A DNA stretch of 64,000 bases. Source: CAZTPC01 sp964615565. GTDB lineage: Bacteria > Patescibacteriota > Saccharimonadia > Saccharimonadales > AWTP1-31. The DNA is taken from NCBI GenBank assembly GCA_964615565.1, contig CAZTPC010000002.1:16073-80072 (forward strand), written 5' to 3'. The stretch's first letter is position 1. Every line of letters starts with the position of its first letter. Under the pieces are notes generated by a model. It was not told where the DNA came from, made no database searches, and worked only from the letters and a program-made list of their open reading frames with translations. The position numbers and the translations under genes were made by a program. Below, one piece after another: positions 9,708 through 18,617 of the stretch.

Positions 9708-10867
9708 TACTCTCCGTGCTCCTCGATTGCGTCTAGAAGGCTGCTTTCAAGTTGTTCTTTGCGCTTGATCTTAGGGGCGGCTTTTGGCTCACTCTTAGTT
9801 TCTGTCTTGGCAGCTGGTTCTGGTTTAACTTCTTCGGCACTGATATCAATATCATAGCCAGTTAGTTTGCTGGCAAGTCGAACGTTCTGTCCGCCCTTAC
9901 CGATAGCAATACTTAGTTGGTCTTCAGGAACTGTGACAATAGCCTTTTTCTCGGTTTCATCAAGAGTAACCTTATTAACCTTGGTTGGGCTAAGCGCGTT
10001 AATGATGTATGTCTTGGTGTCTTCATCGAATACAACGATGTCGATCTTCTCTTGTTCACCAATTTCGCTCATAACGGCATTAACACGAGTACCATGACCA
10101 CCAACAAAGGTTCCAACTGGGTCAACGCCCTGAATACTGCTTGCAACAGCGATCTTGCTACGCACACCCGCTTCACGGGCGATGTTTTTGATCTCTACAG
10201 AACCGTTTTCCATCTCCGGAACTTCGTTGCGGAAGAGGTCTTCGATGAAAGCAGAGTTGCCGCGACTAACTACTAGTTGTGGTCCACGGAAACCGCGCTC
10301 AACATCCTTAAGGAACACCTTAAGTCGTTGTCCTGGGTAGTAGCGTTCGCCTTGGATTTGTTCGCTCTTTGGCATGATGCCCTGAGCTTTACCAAGATCG
10401 ATACGAACAATCATGCCTTCGACACGAGAAACGAGACCGTTGATAACGGTGCCGATCTTGTCGTCATATTCGGCCATAACAATTTCTCGCTCGGCTTCAC
10501 GTAGACGCTGCAAGATAACTTGCTTGGCTGTCTGTGCAGCCACGCGTCCAAAGTTTTCTACTTTTTCATGGATCTCTACTGTTTCGCCAATAGCAGCGTT
10601 CTTTCGAATAACTTGAGCGGCGCCAAGTTCGATTTCGAAGTGATCGTCGCCAACTCGCTCAACAACTTCTTTGCTGATGTAGGCATCAACTTCACCACTG
10701 TTGAGGTTCATAGTTACGCGCACTTCTTGATCGCGGTCACCGTAGTCGCGGCGGTAGGCGGCTGCTAGGGCTTGTTCAACAATCTCTTGTACTGTTTCTT
10801 CTGGTAAATTTTTCTCTTCGGCGATGGTTTTGACAGCCAAAGCTAGACCTTTCATATCTAGTTCCAT
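9707..10867 (-). CDS. nusA: Transcription termination/antitermination factor NusA
   Basis: Binds RNA polymerase and modulates pausing, termination and antitermination. Domain order: N-terminal polymerase-binding domain (1-~125), S1 domain, KH1 and KH2 (GTFVGGHGTRVNAV and SIAIGKGGQNVRLAS), then a short charged tail. At 386 residues it lacks the acidic repeats of E. coli NusA, as is common outside proteobacteria. The ATG at 10867 has GGAG eight bases upstream. It is divergent from the M1 aminopeptidase gene and first gene of a two-gene unit with the lipoprotein. Confidence 0.97.
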   Translation of the reverse strand: MELDMKGLALAVKTIAEEKNLPEETVQEIVEQALAAAYRRDYGDRDQEVRVTMNLNSGEVDAYISKEVVERVGDDHFEIELGAAQVIRKNAAIGETVEIHEKVENFGRVAAQTAKQVILQRLREAEREIVMAEYDDKIGTVINGLVSRVEGMIVRIDLGKAQGIMPKSEQIQGERYYPGQRLKVFLKDVERGFRGPQLVVSRGNSAFIEDLFRNEVPEMENGSVEIKNIAREAGVRSKIAVASSIQGVDPVGTFVGGHGTRVNAVMSEIGEQEKIDIVVFDEDTKTYIINALSPTKVNKVTLDETEKKAIVTVPEDQLSIAIGKGGQNVRLASKLTGYDIDISAEEVKPEPAAKTETKSEPKAAPKIKRKEQLESSLLDAIEEHGE

Positions 10868-10973
10868 AATGTTTCTCCTTTTTACTTATATCTGATGTCT
10901 TACACGAAAAAATCCGACCAAGACGGCCGGACGAAGATAAGCCAAGTATAGCCTAGTTTGAGGTGTATTGCAA

Positions 10974-10982
10974 TGCTACACT
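10974..10982 (+). promoter_or_regulatory. Extended -10 of aminopeptidase gene, leaderless
   Basis: TGC-TACACT ending eight bases before ATG 10991, with no Shine-Dalgarno between. Confidence 0.55.
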
Positions 10983-10990
10983 GGTGCTAC

Positions 10991-13576
10991 ATGAAGAAAA
11001 CACCACGACTTATTGCTGGCTTTAAGCCTGAACACTATCAACTAGACATAACTCCAGATCGTGAAGCACAGACTTTTACCGGCTGGGTTGTTATTTTAGG
11101 CACCAAAGTAGGTAGGCCTAGTAAGCGACTTACCTTCCACCAAAAAGGACTTACGATTGGCAATGCCAAGATCGTGTCGTTTTCTAAGACGGGTGAACAG
11201 CAGGTCGAGATCGACCGAGTTAACTTGCAGAATAGCTATGATGAACTTCGCCTTCACTCGACTGAAATGATGTACCCGGGTAGATATGCTGTAACGATAG
11301 AATTCTCTGGCAAAATTACTGACGACATGGACGGCGTGTATCCATGTAACTTTACAGATGGCGATGTTGCTAAGAAACTCATTGCTACGCAGTTCGAGAG
11401 CCATCATGCACGCAAGGCCTTCCCTTGTATTGACGAACCAGAGGCCAAGGCAACATTTCAGTTGTCGTTGGTAACTCCATCTGGCAAGAACGAAGTTGTT
11501 TTATCGAATACTCCCGCAGAAAAGACCGAAGAAGCTGGCGAAGATAGTATTCGTACTACATTCCAAACAACCCCGATTATGAGCACCTATCTGTTAGCTT
11601 TCGTGTACGGCGAAATGCACTATGCCGAAGCAAAGACAAAGGATGGTACTCAGGTTAAGAGCTGGGCTAATGTTGGTCGCCCCAAAGAGCAACTCGAATA
11701 CTCCGCCAATGAAGCCGCTAAGTTGCTAGATTTCTACGCAAAGTATTACGACACACCATATCCACTTCCTAAACTTGATCAAGTTGCGCTACCAGATTTC
11801 GATGCAGGTGCCATGGAAAACTGGGGTCTTGTTACATATCGAGAGATTGCTCTCCTTACAGATCCAAAGAACCGTTCTATCTCGCAGGAACAGTACGTTT
11901 CGCTAGTTGTTGCCCACGAGCTCGCCCACCAGTGGTTCGGTAACCTCGTGACCATGAAGTGGTGGGATGATCTTTGGCTCAACGAAAGCTTTGCTGCGCT
12001 CATGGAACACCTATCGTTAGATGTTGTTCACCCAGACTGGAACCAGTGGGAAATGTATACTGCTAGCGATATCCCAAGCATCACTTCCCGTGACATATAT
12101 AAGGATATCCAGCCCGTTGGCGTAAAGATTGACGATGTGGCACTGCTTGAGACTGCTTTTGACCCAGGAATCGTTTATGCGAAAGGCGCTCGACTTCTAA
12201 AAATGCTCCGCGAGTATATTGGTGACAAAGATTTCGCTACAGCATTAAAGAGCTACTTCACTAAGCTTGCTTACAGTAACAGTTCGCGTGAGGATCTATG
12301 GGAAGCTATGGGTGATGCAACTGACAAAGATATACATGCCCTAATGACACCTTGGCTTGTAAAACCGGGTATGCCAGTACTCAAGGTTGAACAAGATGGC
12401 GACACGCTACATATCTCTCAAAAACGCTTTGCGTTAGATGTAGATGACAATGAGTCGCTATGGCCAGTGCCTTTGCTTGCGAATGTAGAACTTGATCGAG
12501 ATGTGTTAGAAAAACGATCTGAGACATTCAAGACGCCAAAAGACACGCATGTTGTTATTAACCAATTTGGTAGTGGCAATTATATAACCCAGTATGCAAC
12601 AGAAAGCCATCGAATTTTTATTGCAAAACAGATTGAAGCCGGCAAGATTGCTACAGAGGCACGAATTAATATTTTGAACGACATGCTTCTACTCGCGCGC
12701 AGGGGTGATAGTTCTCTGACAGATGCGCTGGAGTTGGTAGTACACATGGGTGATGAGGATCGTGATAACGTTTGGGGTCTTATGGCTCGTGCATTGGCGA
12801 ACGCCTCGCAGCTCACCGAAGGAGATGACGGAACTAGTACAGTGCTCCGCAAAATCCGTCGCGATCTAGCTTCAAACTGGCATAAGAAACTTGGCTGGGA
12901 CGATAAACCTGAAGATGACGTAAATACTAAACAGCTTCGCCATACAGCTCTTGCATTCATGCTTGGGGGCGAAGATGAATCTGCCATGGCGGAGGCTCGT
13001 AAACGGTATTCTGCGGCAAAGACGCTTGATGATATCGATGCAGAATCTCGGGCAACCATTCTTGCATCTGTGGTTCGCCACGGCAGCGAGGCAGACGCTA
13101 TGAAGTTACTCGATCAATACGAGTCTGCAATGCCAGATGTACAGCTAGATATCTGCACTGCCCTTTCTAGCACTAAAGATCCAAAGGTCGCCACAGCGAT
13201 CCTTACAAAAGCAATCGGGCCAAAGGGTATTGTTCGAGCACAAGATGTTCTAAGGTGGCTTGTCATGTTCCTGCGGAACTATTACATCCGTGAAGCTTCA
13301 TGGGGTTTTCTAAAGACAAACTTTACATGGATCGACAAAGTACTAAGCCCAGGTAAGGCTTATGACTATCTCCCTACCTATTGCGCAAGTATTGCCAGCG
13401 ATGAAACGTGGCAGAAGAAGTACAAAGAACTATTTGATCCACTCAAGAAACGAGTTGAACTGAAAAAGAATATCTTGATTGGCGAAGCTGATATTGTGGC
13501 CCGTATTGAATGGCGTGAACGCGATCAAGAAAAAATTACAAAGTTTCTTTCCGACTACCAGTCAAAGAATAAGTAA
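10991..13576 (+). CDS. M1 family aminopeptidase (PepN/tricorn-factor-like)
   Basis: Zinc metallo-aminopeptidase that trims N-terminal residues from peptides in the cytoplasm, likely for amino acid salvage. Seen: the substrate-binding GAMEN motif (about 273-277), the HELAH zinc site (His309, Glu310, His313) with a second-ligand glutamate in the following LWLNESFA block, a beta domain and a helical ERAP1-like C-terminal domain. 861 residues with the ATG at 10991; an in-frame ATG 33 bases upstream lies before the putative -10 and is not favoured. The 3' end overlaps yraN on the other strand by 15 bases. The family is secure; peptide preference is unknown. Confidence 0.95.
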   Translation: MKKTPRLIAGFKPEHYQLDITPDREAQTFTGWVVILGTKVGRPSKRLTFHQKGLTIGNAKIVSFSKTGEQQVEIDRVNLQNSYDELRLHSTEMMYPGRYAVTIEFSGKITDDMDGVYPCNFTDGDVAKKLIATQFESHHARKAFPCIDEPEAKATFQLSLVTPSGKNEVVLSNTPAEKTEEAGEDSIRTTFQTTPIMSTYLLAFVYGEMHYAEAKTKDGTQVKSWANVGRPKEQLEYSANEAAKLLDFYAKYYDTPYPLPKLDQVALPDFDAGAMENWGLVTYREIALLTDPKNRSISQEQYVSLVVAHELAHQWFGNLVTMKWWDDLWLNESFAALMEHLSLDVVHPDWNQWEMYTASDIPSITSRDIYKDIQPVGVKIDDVALLETAFDPGIVYAKGARLLKMLREYIGDKDFATALKSYFTKLAYSNSSREDLWEAMGDATDKDIHALMTPWLVKPGMPVLKVEQDGDTLHISQKRFALDVDDNESLWPVPLLANVELDRDVLEKRSETFKTPKDTHVVINQFGSGNYITQYATESHRIFIAKQIEAGKIATEARINILNDMLLLARRGDSSLTDALELVVHMGDEDRDNVWGLMARALANASQLTEGDDGTSTVLRKIRRDLASNWHKKLGWDDKPEDDVNTKQLRHTALAFMLGGEDESAMAEARKRYSAAKTLDDIDAESRATILASVVRHGSEADAMKLLDQYESAMPDVQLDICTALSSTKDPKVATAILTKAIGPKGIVRAQDVLRWLVMFLRNYYIREASWGFLKTNFTWIDKVLSPGKAYDYLPTYCASIASDETWQKKYKELFDPLKKRVELKKNILIGEADIVARIEWRERDQEKITKFLSDYQSKNK

Positions 13577-13900
13577 ATCTCTCACTTCATAGTCTGGCCC
13601 AGCTACCTCAATGGCGGCCAGTTCTACCTTGCCTCGCCACTGGTGACTGGCAATCCAGAATTCTGCAGCAAAGTTCATCTGACGAAGCTTTTGTTGGGTA
13701 ATGTAGTCGAGCCCTACTCCGTAGTCTGAAGTGCTTCGATACTTAACTTCAACAAAGTAGACCGTGTCACCTTTGGTGGCAACGAGGTCAATCTCGCACC
13801 AGCGTGTCCGCCAGTTTTGTTCGATAACGCTGTACCTCAGTCCGGCAAGATGTTCCGAAGCTTTTTGTTCTGCCCTGCGACCACTTGTGAATGACGTCAT
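13562..13900 (-). CDS. yraN: YraN family (UPF0102) endonuclease-like protein
   Basis: 112-residue protein of the YraN/UPF0102 family, which has a PD-(D/E)xK nuclease fold and an uncertain cellular role. The core is visible: CEIDLVATKGDTVYFVEVKYR, with the E-D-ExK catalytic-type residues. It begins with ATGA overlapping the rnhB stop, and rnhB-yraN is a common pairing. Its 3' end overlaps the aminopeptidase gene by 15 bases in convergent orientation. Confidence 0.9.
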   Translation of the reverse strand: MTSFTSGRRAEQKASEHLAGLRYSVIEQNWRTRWCEIDLVATKGDTVYFVEVKYRSTSDYGVGLDYITQQKLRQMNFAAEFWIASHQWRGKVELAAIEVAGPDYEVRDLLIL

Positions 13901-14457
13901 AGTAATGCCTTAATTGGCTTATAGCTCCGCCTGTGTATTGTGCTGACTCCCAATTGTGTAAGGGCGGCTATATGTTCGGCAGTACCGTACCCAACATGCT
14001 TCTCAAAGCCGTATCCTGGGAACTTCTGAGACAGCACTGCCATATGTTGATCGCGAGCAACTTTGGCTAGTATACTTGCTGCACTTACCGATGGTTCGGT
14101 ATCATCGGCTTTGATAATTGCTTCGACATTAGGTCCTTCTAGAAAAGCGATGTGGCCGTCAATAATAATCTTATCGTACGCACACTGAAGCTCGTCTACA
14201 GCACGTTGCATAGCTTGTCTTACAGCTTCGGTAAGGCCTATGTCGTCGACTTCAGTAGCAGATACCCATCCCAAACCATGATCTAGAGCATTTTCTTGTA
14301 TCCATATAGCCAGCGTCTCGCGTTGTTTCTTGGATAGCTTCTTAGAATCACGCAATGGGAACGGTGGCTTAACGTCGGTATTCAGAATTACTGCGCCAGC
14401 CACAAGAGGCCCCGCCCAGCAGCCTCTTCCAACTTCATCGATACCCACAATAATCAT
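13897..14457 (-). CDS. rnhB: Ribonuclease HII
   Basis: Removes ribonucleotides and RNA primers from RNA/DNA hybrids. The N-terminal GIDEVGRGCWAGP holds catalytic Asp7 and Glu8; downstream IIIDGHI and the SAASILAKVARD block carry the remaining acidic and helix residues. 186 residues is normal. ATG at 14457; the stop TGA overlaps the yraN start, which shows that TGA is a stop codon here. The upstream spacing to a weak TACCAT (six bases) fits leaderless transcription, but the hexamer is poor. Confidence 0.96.
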   Translation of the reverse strand: MIIVGIDEVGRGCWAGPLVAGAVILNTDVKPPFPLRDSKKLSKKQRETLAIWIQENALDHGLGWVSATEVDDIGLTEAVRQAMQRAVDELQCAYDKIIIDGHIAFLEGPNVEAIIKADDTEPSVSAASILAKVARDQHMAVLSQKFPGYGFEKHVGYGTAEHIAALTQLGVSTIHRRSYKPIKALL

Positions 14458-14519
14458 AAAGTCATGGTATCAAAGATGAGTGCATAAAACATGTGCAAGA
14501 ATGATTCAGCAATCAATAG

Positions 14520-14618
14520 CTAGATTTCTTGCTTGATTCAGAGAGAGTCGGCAAGCGCCACAGGCTGCGCTTTACGCACCTGTAAAGCGCTCTCGAGGGA
14601 GCAAGCATAGAGATCTAG
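14520..14618. ncRNA. Candidate structured RNA between rplS and rnhB
   Basis: Nested complementary segments enclose two hairpins: outer pair 14520-14525/14613-14618 (CTAGAT/ATCTAG), next pair 14528-14533/14600-14605 (CTTGCT/AGCAAG), then a small hairpin GGC-AAGC-GCC (14550-14559) and a perfect nine-pair hairpin GCGCTTTAC/GTAAAGCGC (14567-14575/14582-14590). This makes a three-way-junction shape. There is no U-run after it on either strand, so a simple terminator is unlikely. The strand is undetermined and no known RNA family was recognised. Confidence 0.45.
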
Positions 14619-14633
14619 ACTCGACCGAGCTGT

Positions 14634-15161
14634 TTATTTGGCTTCAGTTTCTTCGTGTGAAGCTTTGGCAGCTTCTACCTTAGCTTCAGCCTCAGCTTCT
14701 TCTGCGGCTTTTGCAGCTTCGGCGGCAGCGTGTTCTGCTGCTTCTTCTTCCTTAGCCTTCTTCTCGGCTTCTGCAATAGCAGGATCTTCTGGGATTTCGT
14801 TAACGTCCTTGTCGAAGTCTACGGCTGCAAGACGAGCAGCTTTACCAGTTCGGGCTCGCATGTATGTTAGATAGTTTCGGCGAACTTTACTTCGCTTAAT
14901 TACTTCTACCTTAACAACGGCTGGAGAATGCAATAGGTAAGTCTTTTCAACGCCGATACCGCTAGCGATACGACGAACAGTGATTGAAGAAGTAATACTT
15001 TGCTTGCTAGTGACTCGCAAAACAAGCCCTTCGAATACCTGTACACGCTCTTTGTTACCTTCACGGATTTTCTGGTGAACACGAACTGAGTCTCCAGGAC
15101 GTACGTCTACAACGGCATGTTTCTTAAAACGATTTTCGATTTGCTTAATTACTGATTCCAT
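14634..15161 (-). CDS. rplS: 50S ribosomal protein L19 with long charged tail
   Basis: Large-subunit protein at the subunit interface. The first ~115 residues are ordinary L19 (RPGDSVRVHQKI, RVQVFEGLV, VRRIASGIGVEKTYLLHSP). A further ~60 residues form an Ala/Glu/Lys-rich helical tail, making 175 residues against the usual ~115. The tail has an even A/E/K pattern, as a long single helix would. ATG at 15161. The neighbours rnhB and yraN often accompany rplS in bacteria, though here trmD and rpsP are not adjacent. Confidence 0.95.
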   Translation of the reverse strand: MESVIKQIENRFKKHAVVDVRPGDSVRVHQKIREGNKERVQVFEGLVLRVTSKQSITSSITVRRIASGIGVEKTYLLHSPAVVKVEVIKRSKVRRNYLTYMRARTGKAARLAAVDFDKDVNEIPEDPAIAEAEKKAKEEEAAEHAAAEAAKAAEEAEAEAKVEAAKASHEETEAK

Positions 15162-15275
15162 AGCTAAATTCTATTCTTCTTACTTACCTATTATTTTATT
15201 TCAAGTCAGTGTCTAACTTTACACTAATTCTTGGCTTTAGACAAGTATAACACATCTGTTAGGAGAATGAAATAC

Positions 15276-15304
15276 TGGTTAGCTTGCAGGTTCGGACGTA
15301 CAAT
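15276..15304 (+). promoter_or_regulatory. Malic enzyme promoter, leaderless
   Basis: TGGTTA (15276-15281), 17-base spacer, TACAAT (15299-15304), then seven bases to ATG 15312. It decides the start: upstream in-frame codons lie in or before the promoter. Confidence 0.6.
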
Positions 15305-15311
15305 AGAAGTT

Positions 15312-16445
15312 ATGGATTATAACGAAGAAGCACTACGCAAACATAAAGAACTGGGCGGAAAAATTGGGTTGCAGTTAAAAGATCAGCTGGATAGCCAAGA
15401 TAAACTGAGTATTTACTACACGCCAGGCGTGGGTGCCGTCAGTAAGTATGTATCCGAACATCCAGAAGAAACTCGTGACTACACCTGGACAAACAATGTA
15501 GTTGCTGTGGTCAGTGATGGTTCTGCAGTGCTAGGGCTTGGAGATATCGGTCCAGAGGGCGCACTGCCAGTTATGGAAGGTAAAGCCATGCTCTTTAAGC
15601 ACTTTGCAGGAATAGATGCAGTGCCATTAGTATTGAACGTACATACAGCAGACGAAATTGTAGCTACCGTAAAAGCACTTGCTCCCAGTTTTGGAGGTAT
15701 TAACCTCGAAGATATCGCAGCACCGCTATGCTTCGAGGTAGAAGATCGGCTGAAAGCTGAACTAGATATCCCTGTATTTCATGATGATCAACATGGAACG
15801 GCAATTGTTGTCTTGGCTGGATTAATTAACGCAGTGAAGATCACTGGGAAGTCGCTAGAGGACAGCAAGATCGTTTGTGTTGGTGCTGGTGCTGCTGGTA
15901 CGGCTATTATGAAATTACTCAATACTTATGCGCATCCTGAGATTTTAGCGGTTGATAGTAAAGGGATTGTCTCTGAATCACGAGGTGATTTGAACGATGA
16001 TAAGCGTGCACTTCTTGAATTTACAAACAAGAATAACGTCAGTGGTTCGTTGGAAGATGCGCTACAAGGTGCTGACATATTTATTGGTGTCTCAAAAGCT
16101 GGTCTATTGACGGCTGAGATGGTCAAGACCATGGCCAAGGACCCAATTATTTTTGCGATGGCCAACCCGGTACCAGAGATCATGCCAGACGAAGCTGCAA
16201 AAGCAGGCGTCGCTGTTATGGCTACAGGACGGAGTGATTTCCCAAATCAGGTTAATAATGCCCTAGCGTTTCCTGGAATATTCCGCGGTGCGCTCGACAA
16301 TAGAGTAACTAAGATTACAGATGATCATAAAGTGGCAGTTGCAGAAGTAATTGCTGGCCTTGTAGAGAATCCGACCGCAGAAAGTATCATCCCGAGCGTA
16401 CTAGACGATCGACTTGTTCCTGCAATTGCTGCAGTAATCGTTTAG
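15312..16445 (+). CDS. NAD(P)-dependent malic enzyme
   Basis: Oxidative decarboxylation of malate to pyruvate and CO2, giving NAD(P)H. Short bacterial form, 377 residues. Seen: YYTPGVGAVS, the malic N-domain block SDGSAVLGLGDIGP, the metal site FHDDQHGTA, and the Rossmann region VCVGAGAAGTAI. The start MDYNEEALRKH is chosen from the promoter spacing; a longer reading frame back to 15231 would place 27 unlike residues before the conserved domain. The stop TAG shares four bases (TTAG) with the convergent pilB stop. Cofactor preference cannot be read confidently. Confidence 0.94.
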   Translation: MDYNEEALRKHKELGGKIGLQLKDQLDSQDKLSIYYTPGVGAVSKYVSEHPEETRDYTWTNNVVAVVSDGSAVLGLGDIGPEGALPVMEGKAMLFKHFAGIDAVPLVLNVHTADEIVATVKALAPSFGGINLEDIAAPLCFEVEDRLKAELDIPVFHDDQHGTAIVVLAGLINAVKITGKSLEDSKIVCVGAGAAGTAIMKLLNTYAHPEILAVDSKGIVSESRGDLNDDKRALLEFTNKNNVSGSLEDALQGADIFIGVSKAGLLTAEMVKTMAKDPIIFAMANPVPEIMPDEAAKAGVAVMATGRSDFPNQVNNALAFPGIFRGALDNRVTKITDDHKVAVAEVIAGLVENPTAESIIPSVLDDRLVPAIAAVIV

Positions 16446-18046
16446 CCAAGGACACGGAAGACTTCTTCGACGGTGGTTTTGCCTTCTGCGAGGCGGAGTA
16501 CTGCGTTGTGGAGCATGGTGAGCATGCCACCTTGTACCGCGGCTGCTTCGAGCATCTGAGTTGTGATCTCGGCCGTTGGTTTGATAAGTAGGTTACGCAG
16601 TGGCTCGCTCATAACCATTTGCTCACGAAGTGCAATTTGACCTTTAAATCCGAAGGGATTTTCAGCTGACGTTCCGGCTTTATATAGTGTCATTGTGCTC
16701 AGATCTGGCTTTGGTGTATTTGGCGGAAATGTGTCTATTATAGCTTGCAGTCGCTTAATGATAGCTTCGTCTGGCTTGTAGGCTACCTTGCTGGCGTCAT
16801 CAAGACGACGAACCAGACGTTGAGCCATAATCAACCGAATCGCAGATGTAAATAACGGGTTTTGTCCAATAATGTCCACCATGCGTGTCAGTGCTGCGGA
16901 TGCAGAGCTTGCGTGAAAAGTGCTGAGTACTAGGTGTCCAGTTAGCGATGCTTGAAGAGCTGTCTTCGCAGTGTCGTTGTCGCGGATCTCACCAACCATA
17001 ACTACATCTGGGTCAAGCCGTAGCACTGCACGAAGGTTGTTGGCAAAGTGTGACTCTTCGTTAGATTGGCTTGTTACCGACACCTGTGTAATACCGTTAA
17101 ACTGGTACTCTACTGGGTCTTCGATGGTGATAATCTTCCGTGATTCGCTATTGAGAGTGTTAAGCATGGAATACAGCGTAGTAGTCTTTCCCGAACCCGT
17201 AGGCCCAACTGCAAGCACAAGGCCGCTAGGCTTACGGATAATTTCGTCAACTATCTGTCGTTCGTTAGGCAATAGACCAAGCTTGTCTAGGCTGTACATC
17301 GAGGCGTCCATATTGAAAAGTCGCATTACAATGTCCATACCATTGACGGCCGGAACTGTCTCGACGCGGAGGTTAACGTCTACTAAGCTTTTGTCGGCCA
17401 TAACGACCTGTTGGGTGATGTGACCTTGTTGTGCAGCATTAGCAGAGGTAGAGACGTTTGCGGAGCTAGCAATCGCTGATGTAAGCATGCGATTGCGATC
17501 AAAGCTAATTTTGGCTATTGGGTGCAAAACACCGTCGATACGGAAGCGTATGCGCACGCCATCACGCTGATTTTCGATATGAATGTCCGATGCTTCAAGT
17601 TTATGCGCCTGGCTAGTTAGGTACGCTAGCATATCATCAGCACGGACTTGGTCTAGAGTGGCAGACACTTGAGCAATTAACGACGCCGGATCACTGCCTG
17701 TGATTTGTATGTCATTATAGACCACCGCCTTTGGCGGATCATATAACTTCATATAATCTTTATACCCAGCATCAGATATCAGACTAAAAGAAACCCGTGA
17801 ATCAAGAAATTGATTAGTCAGGTTGGTCATCGTCTGTTGTGACGTGGTTGTAGTGATCCCGAACTTAAGCGCACCCTTTTCTACCGAAAGAGGAATAACT
17901 CGCATGCTGTACAGTTCCTCTTTAGTAAGAAGATCTTTAAAGAGAGTTTTAGGTACTGCGGTTGAAGTATCGGTATAACTTAAACCAAGAATAGTTGCAC
18001 GGCGAGCGGTATTTTGCTCGTCGATTACGCGGATGTCTTGAGCCAT
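16442..18046 (-). CDS. pilB: Type IV pilus assembly / type II secretion ATPase (PilB/GspE)
   Basis: Hexameric cytoplasmic ATPase that powers pilus extension. 534 residues: N-terminal N1E-like domain, N2 domain (KLEASDIHIE, IRFRIDGVL), Walker A GPTGSGKTT (about 277-285), Asp box (ITIEDPVEYQ), Walker B (DPDVVMVGEIRD) and His-box region. The tetracysteine zinc motif typical of PilB C-termini is absent; the matching stretch has no CxxC. The ATG at 18046 follows TATAAT by six bases, so the mRNA is probably leaderless. No other pilus gene is adjacent, so its partners must be elsewhere. Confidence 0.93.
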   Translation of the reverse strand: MAQDIRVIDEQNTARRATILGLSYTDTSTAVPKTLFKDLLTKEELYSMRVIPLSVEKGALKFGITTTTSQQTMTNLTNQFLDSRVSFSLISDAGYKDYMKLYDPPKAVVYNDIQITGSDPASLIAQVSATLDQVRADDMLAYLTSQAHKLEASDIHIENQRDGVRIRFRIDGVLHPIAKISFDRNRMLTSAIASSANVSTSANAAQQGHITQQVVMADKSLVDVNLRVETVPAVNGMDIVMRLFNMDASMYSLDKLGLLPNERQIVDEIIRKPSGLVLAVGPTGSGKTTTLYSMLNTLNSESRKIITIEDPVEYQFNGITQVSVTSQSNEESHFANNLRAVLRLDPDVVMVGEIRDNDTAKTALQASLTGHLVLSTFHASSASAALTRMVDIIGQNPLFTSAIRLIMAQRLVRRLDDASKVAYKPDEAIIKRLQAIIDTFPPNTPKPDLSTMTLYKAGTSAENPFGFKGQIALREQMVMSEPLRNLLIKPTAEITTQMLEAAAVQGGMLTMLHNAVLRLAEGKTTVEEVFRVLG

Positions 18047-18052
18047 ACATTC

Positions 18053-18058
18053 ATTATA
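18053..18058 (-). promoter_or_regulatory. pilB -10 element, leaderless geometry
   Basis: Consensus TATAAT on the minus strand, six bases (GAATGT) from the pilB ATG. Confidence 0.6.
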
Positions 18059-18107
18059 TAGTCATAAGCACTATTCCAAAAGATTTACTGTGGTAACCTA
18101 GTGAGAT

Positions 18108-18617
18108 ATGAAACCAACCCCGAAACGTGATGTTATTGTTATTGCTCATGATATGAGGAGCGCCCACAACGTTGGCTCGTTGTTGCGAACCGCCGAGGGT
18201 CTGGGCGTTACAAAGGTATACCTAACGGGCTATACTCCTCATCCTGAGTATGAGGACGATCCAAGGTTGCCACATATCGCTAAGAAGTTAACAAAAGATA
18301 TTCACAAGACGGCTCTTGGTGCTGAGGTATCCCAGGCATGGGAGTATGTAGTGGATCCGGTAGGTTTGCTTAGTGAACTTACTGAAGGTGGCTATCAGAT
18401 TTTAGGCCTTGAACAGTCAGAATCATCAGTTTTATTACCGGATATAAATGTCCGGGCTAAGGTAGCGCTGTTGCTTGGGCGAGAGGTAGAAGGTATCGAC
18501 CCCGTCCTCATGAAACAGTGCGACCAAATTATTGAGATACCAATGTTTGGCAAGAAAGAATCATTTAATGTAGTCCAAGCATCTGCGATGGCTATGTATC
18601 AGCTAACTTGCCTGTAA
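18108..18617 (+). CDS. SpoU/TrmH family RNA 2'-O-methyltransferase
   Basis: SPOUT-fold methyltransferase acting on tRNA or rRNA ribose. Three SpoU motifs are visible: RSAHNVGSLLRTAEGLG (motif 1), LLLGREVEGID (motif 2) and EIPMFGKKESFNVVQASAMA (motif 3). 169 residues is the compact form without an N-terminal substrate-binding domain. An extended -10 (TGG-TAACCT) ends eight bases before ATG 18108. Divergent from pilB and directly abutting the CAP-domain gene at the 3' end (stop codons touch). The exact RNA target cannot be told. Confidence 0.92.
   Translation: MKPTPKRDVIVIAHDMRSAHNVGSLLRTAEGLGVTKVYLTGYTPHPEYEDDPRLPHIAKKLTKDIHKTALGAEVSQAWEYVVDPVGLLSELTEGGYQILGLEQSESSVLLPDINVRAKVALLLGREVEGIDPVLMKQCDQIIEIPMFGKKESFNVVQASAMAMYQLTCL

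Noticed and set aside
12580..13059. 159-residue minus-strand ORF
   Set aside because: Fully inside the aminopeptidase gene in antisense, Ser/Arg/Ala-rich, without a family.
14520..14618. A tRNA, SRP RNA or terminator reading of the structured element
   Set aside because: No T-arm or anticodon arm, no SRP tetraloop stem and no U-run on either strand.
14638..14874. Direct-repeat or CRISPR-like array
   Set aside because: The GCT/TCT-rich repeats are the Ala/Glu/Lys codons of the L19 tail, with no regular spacing.
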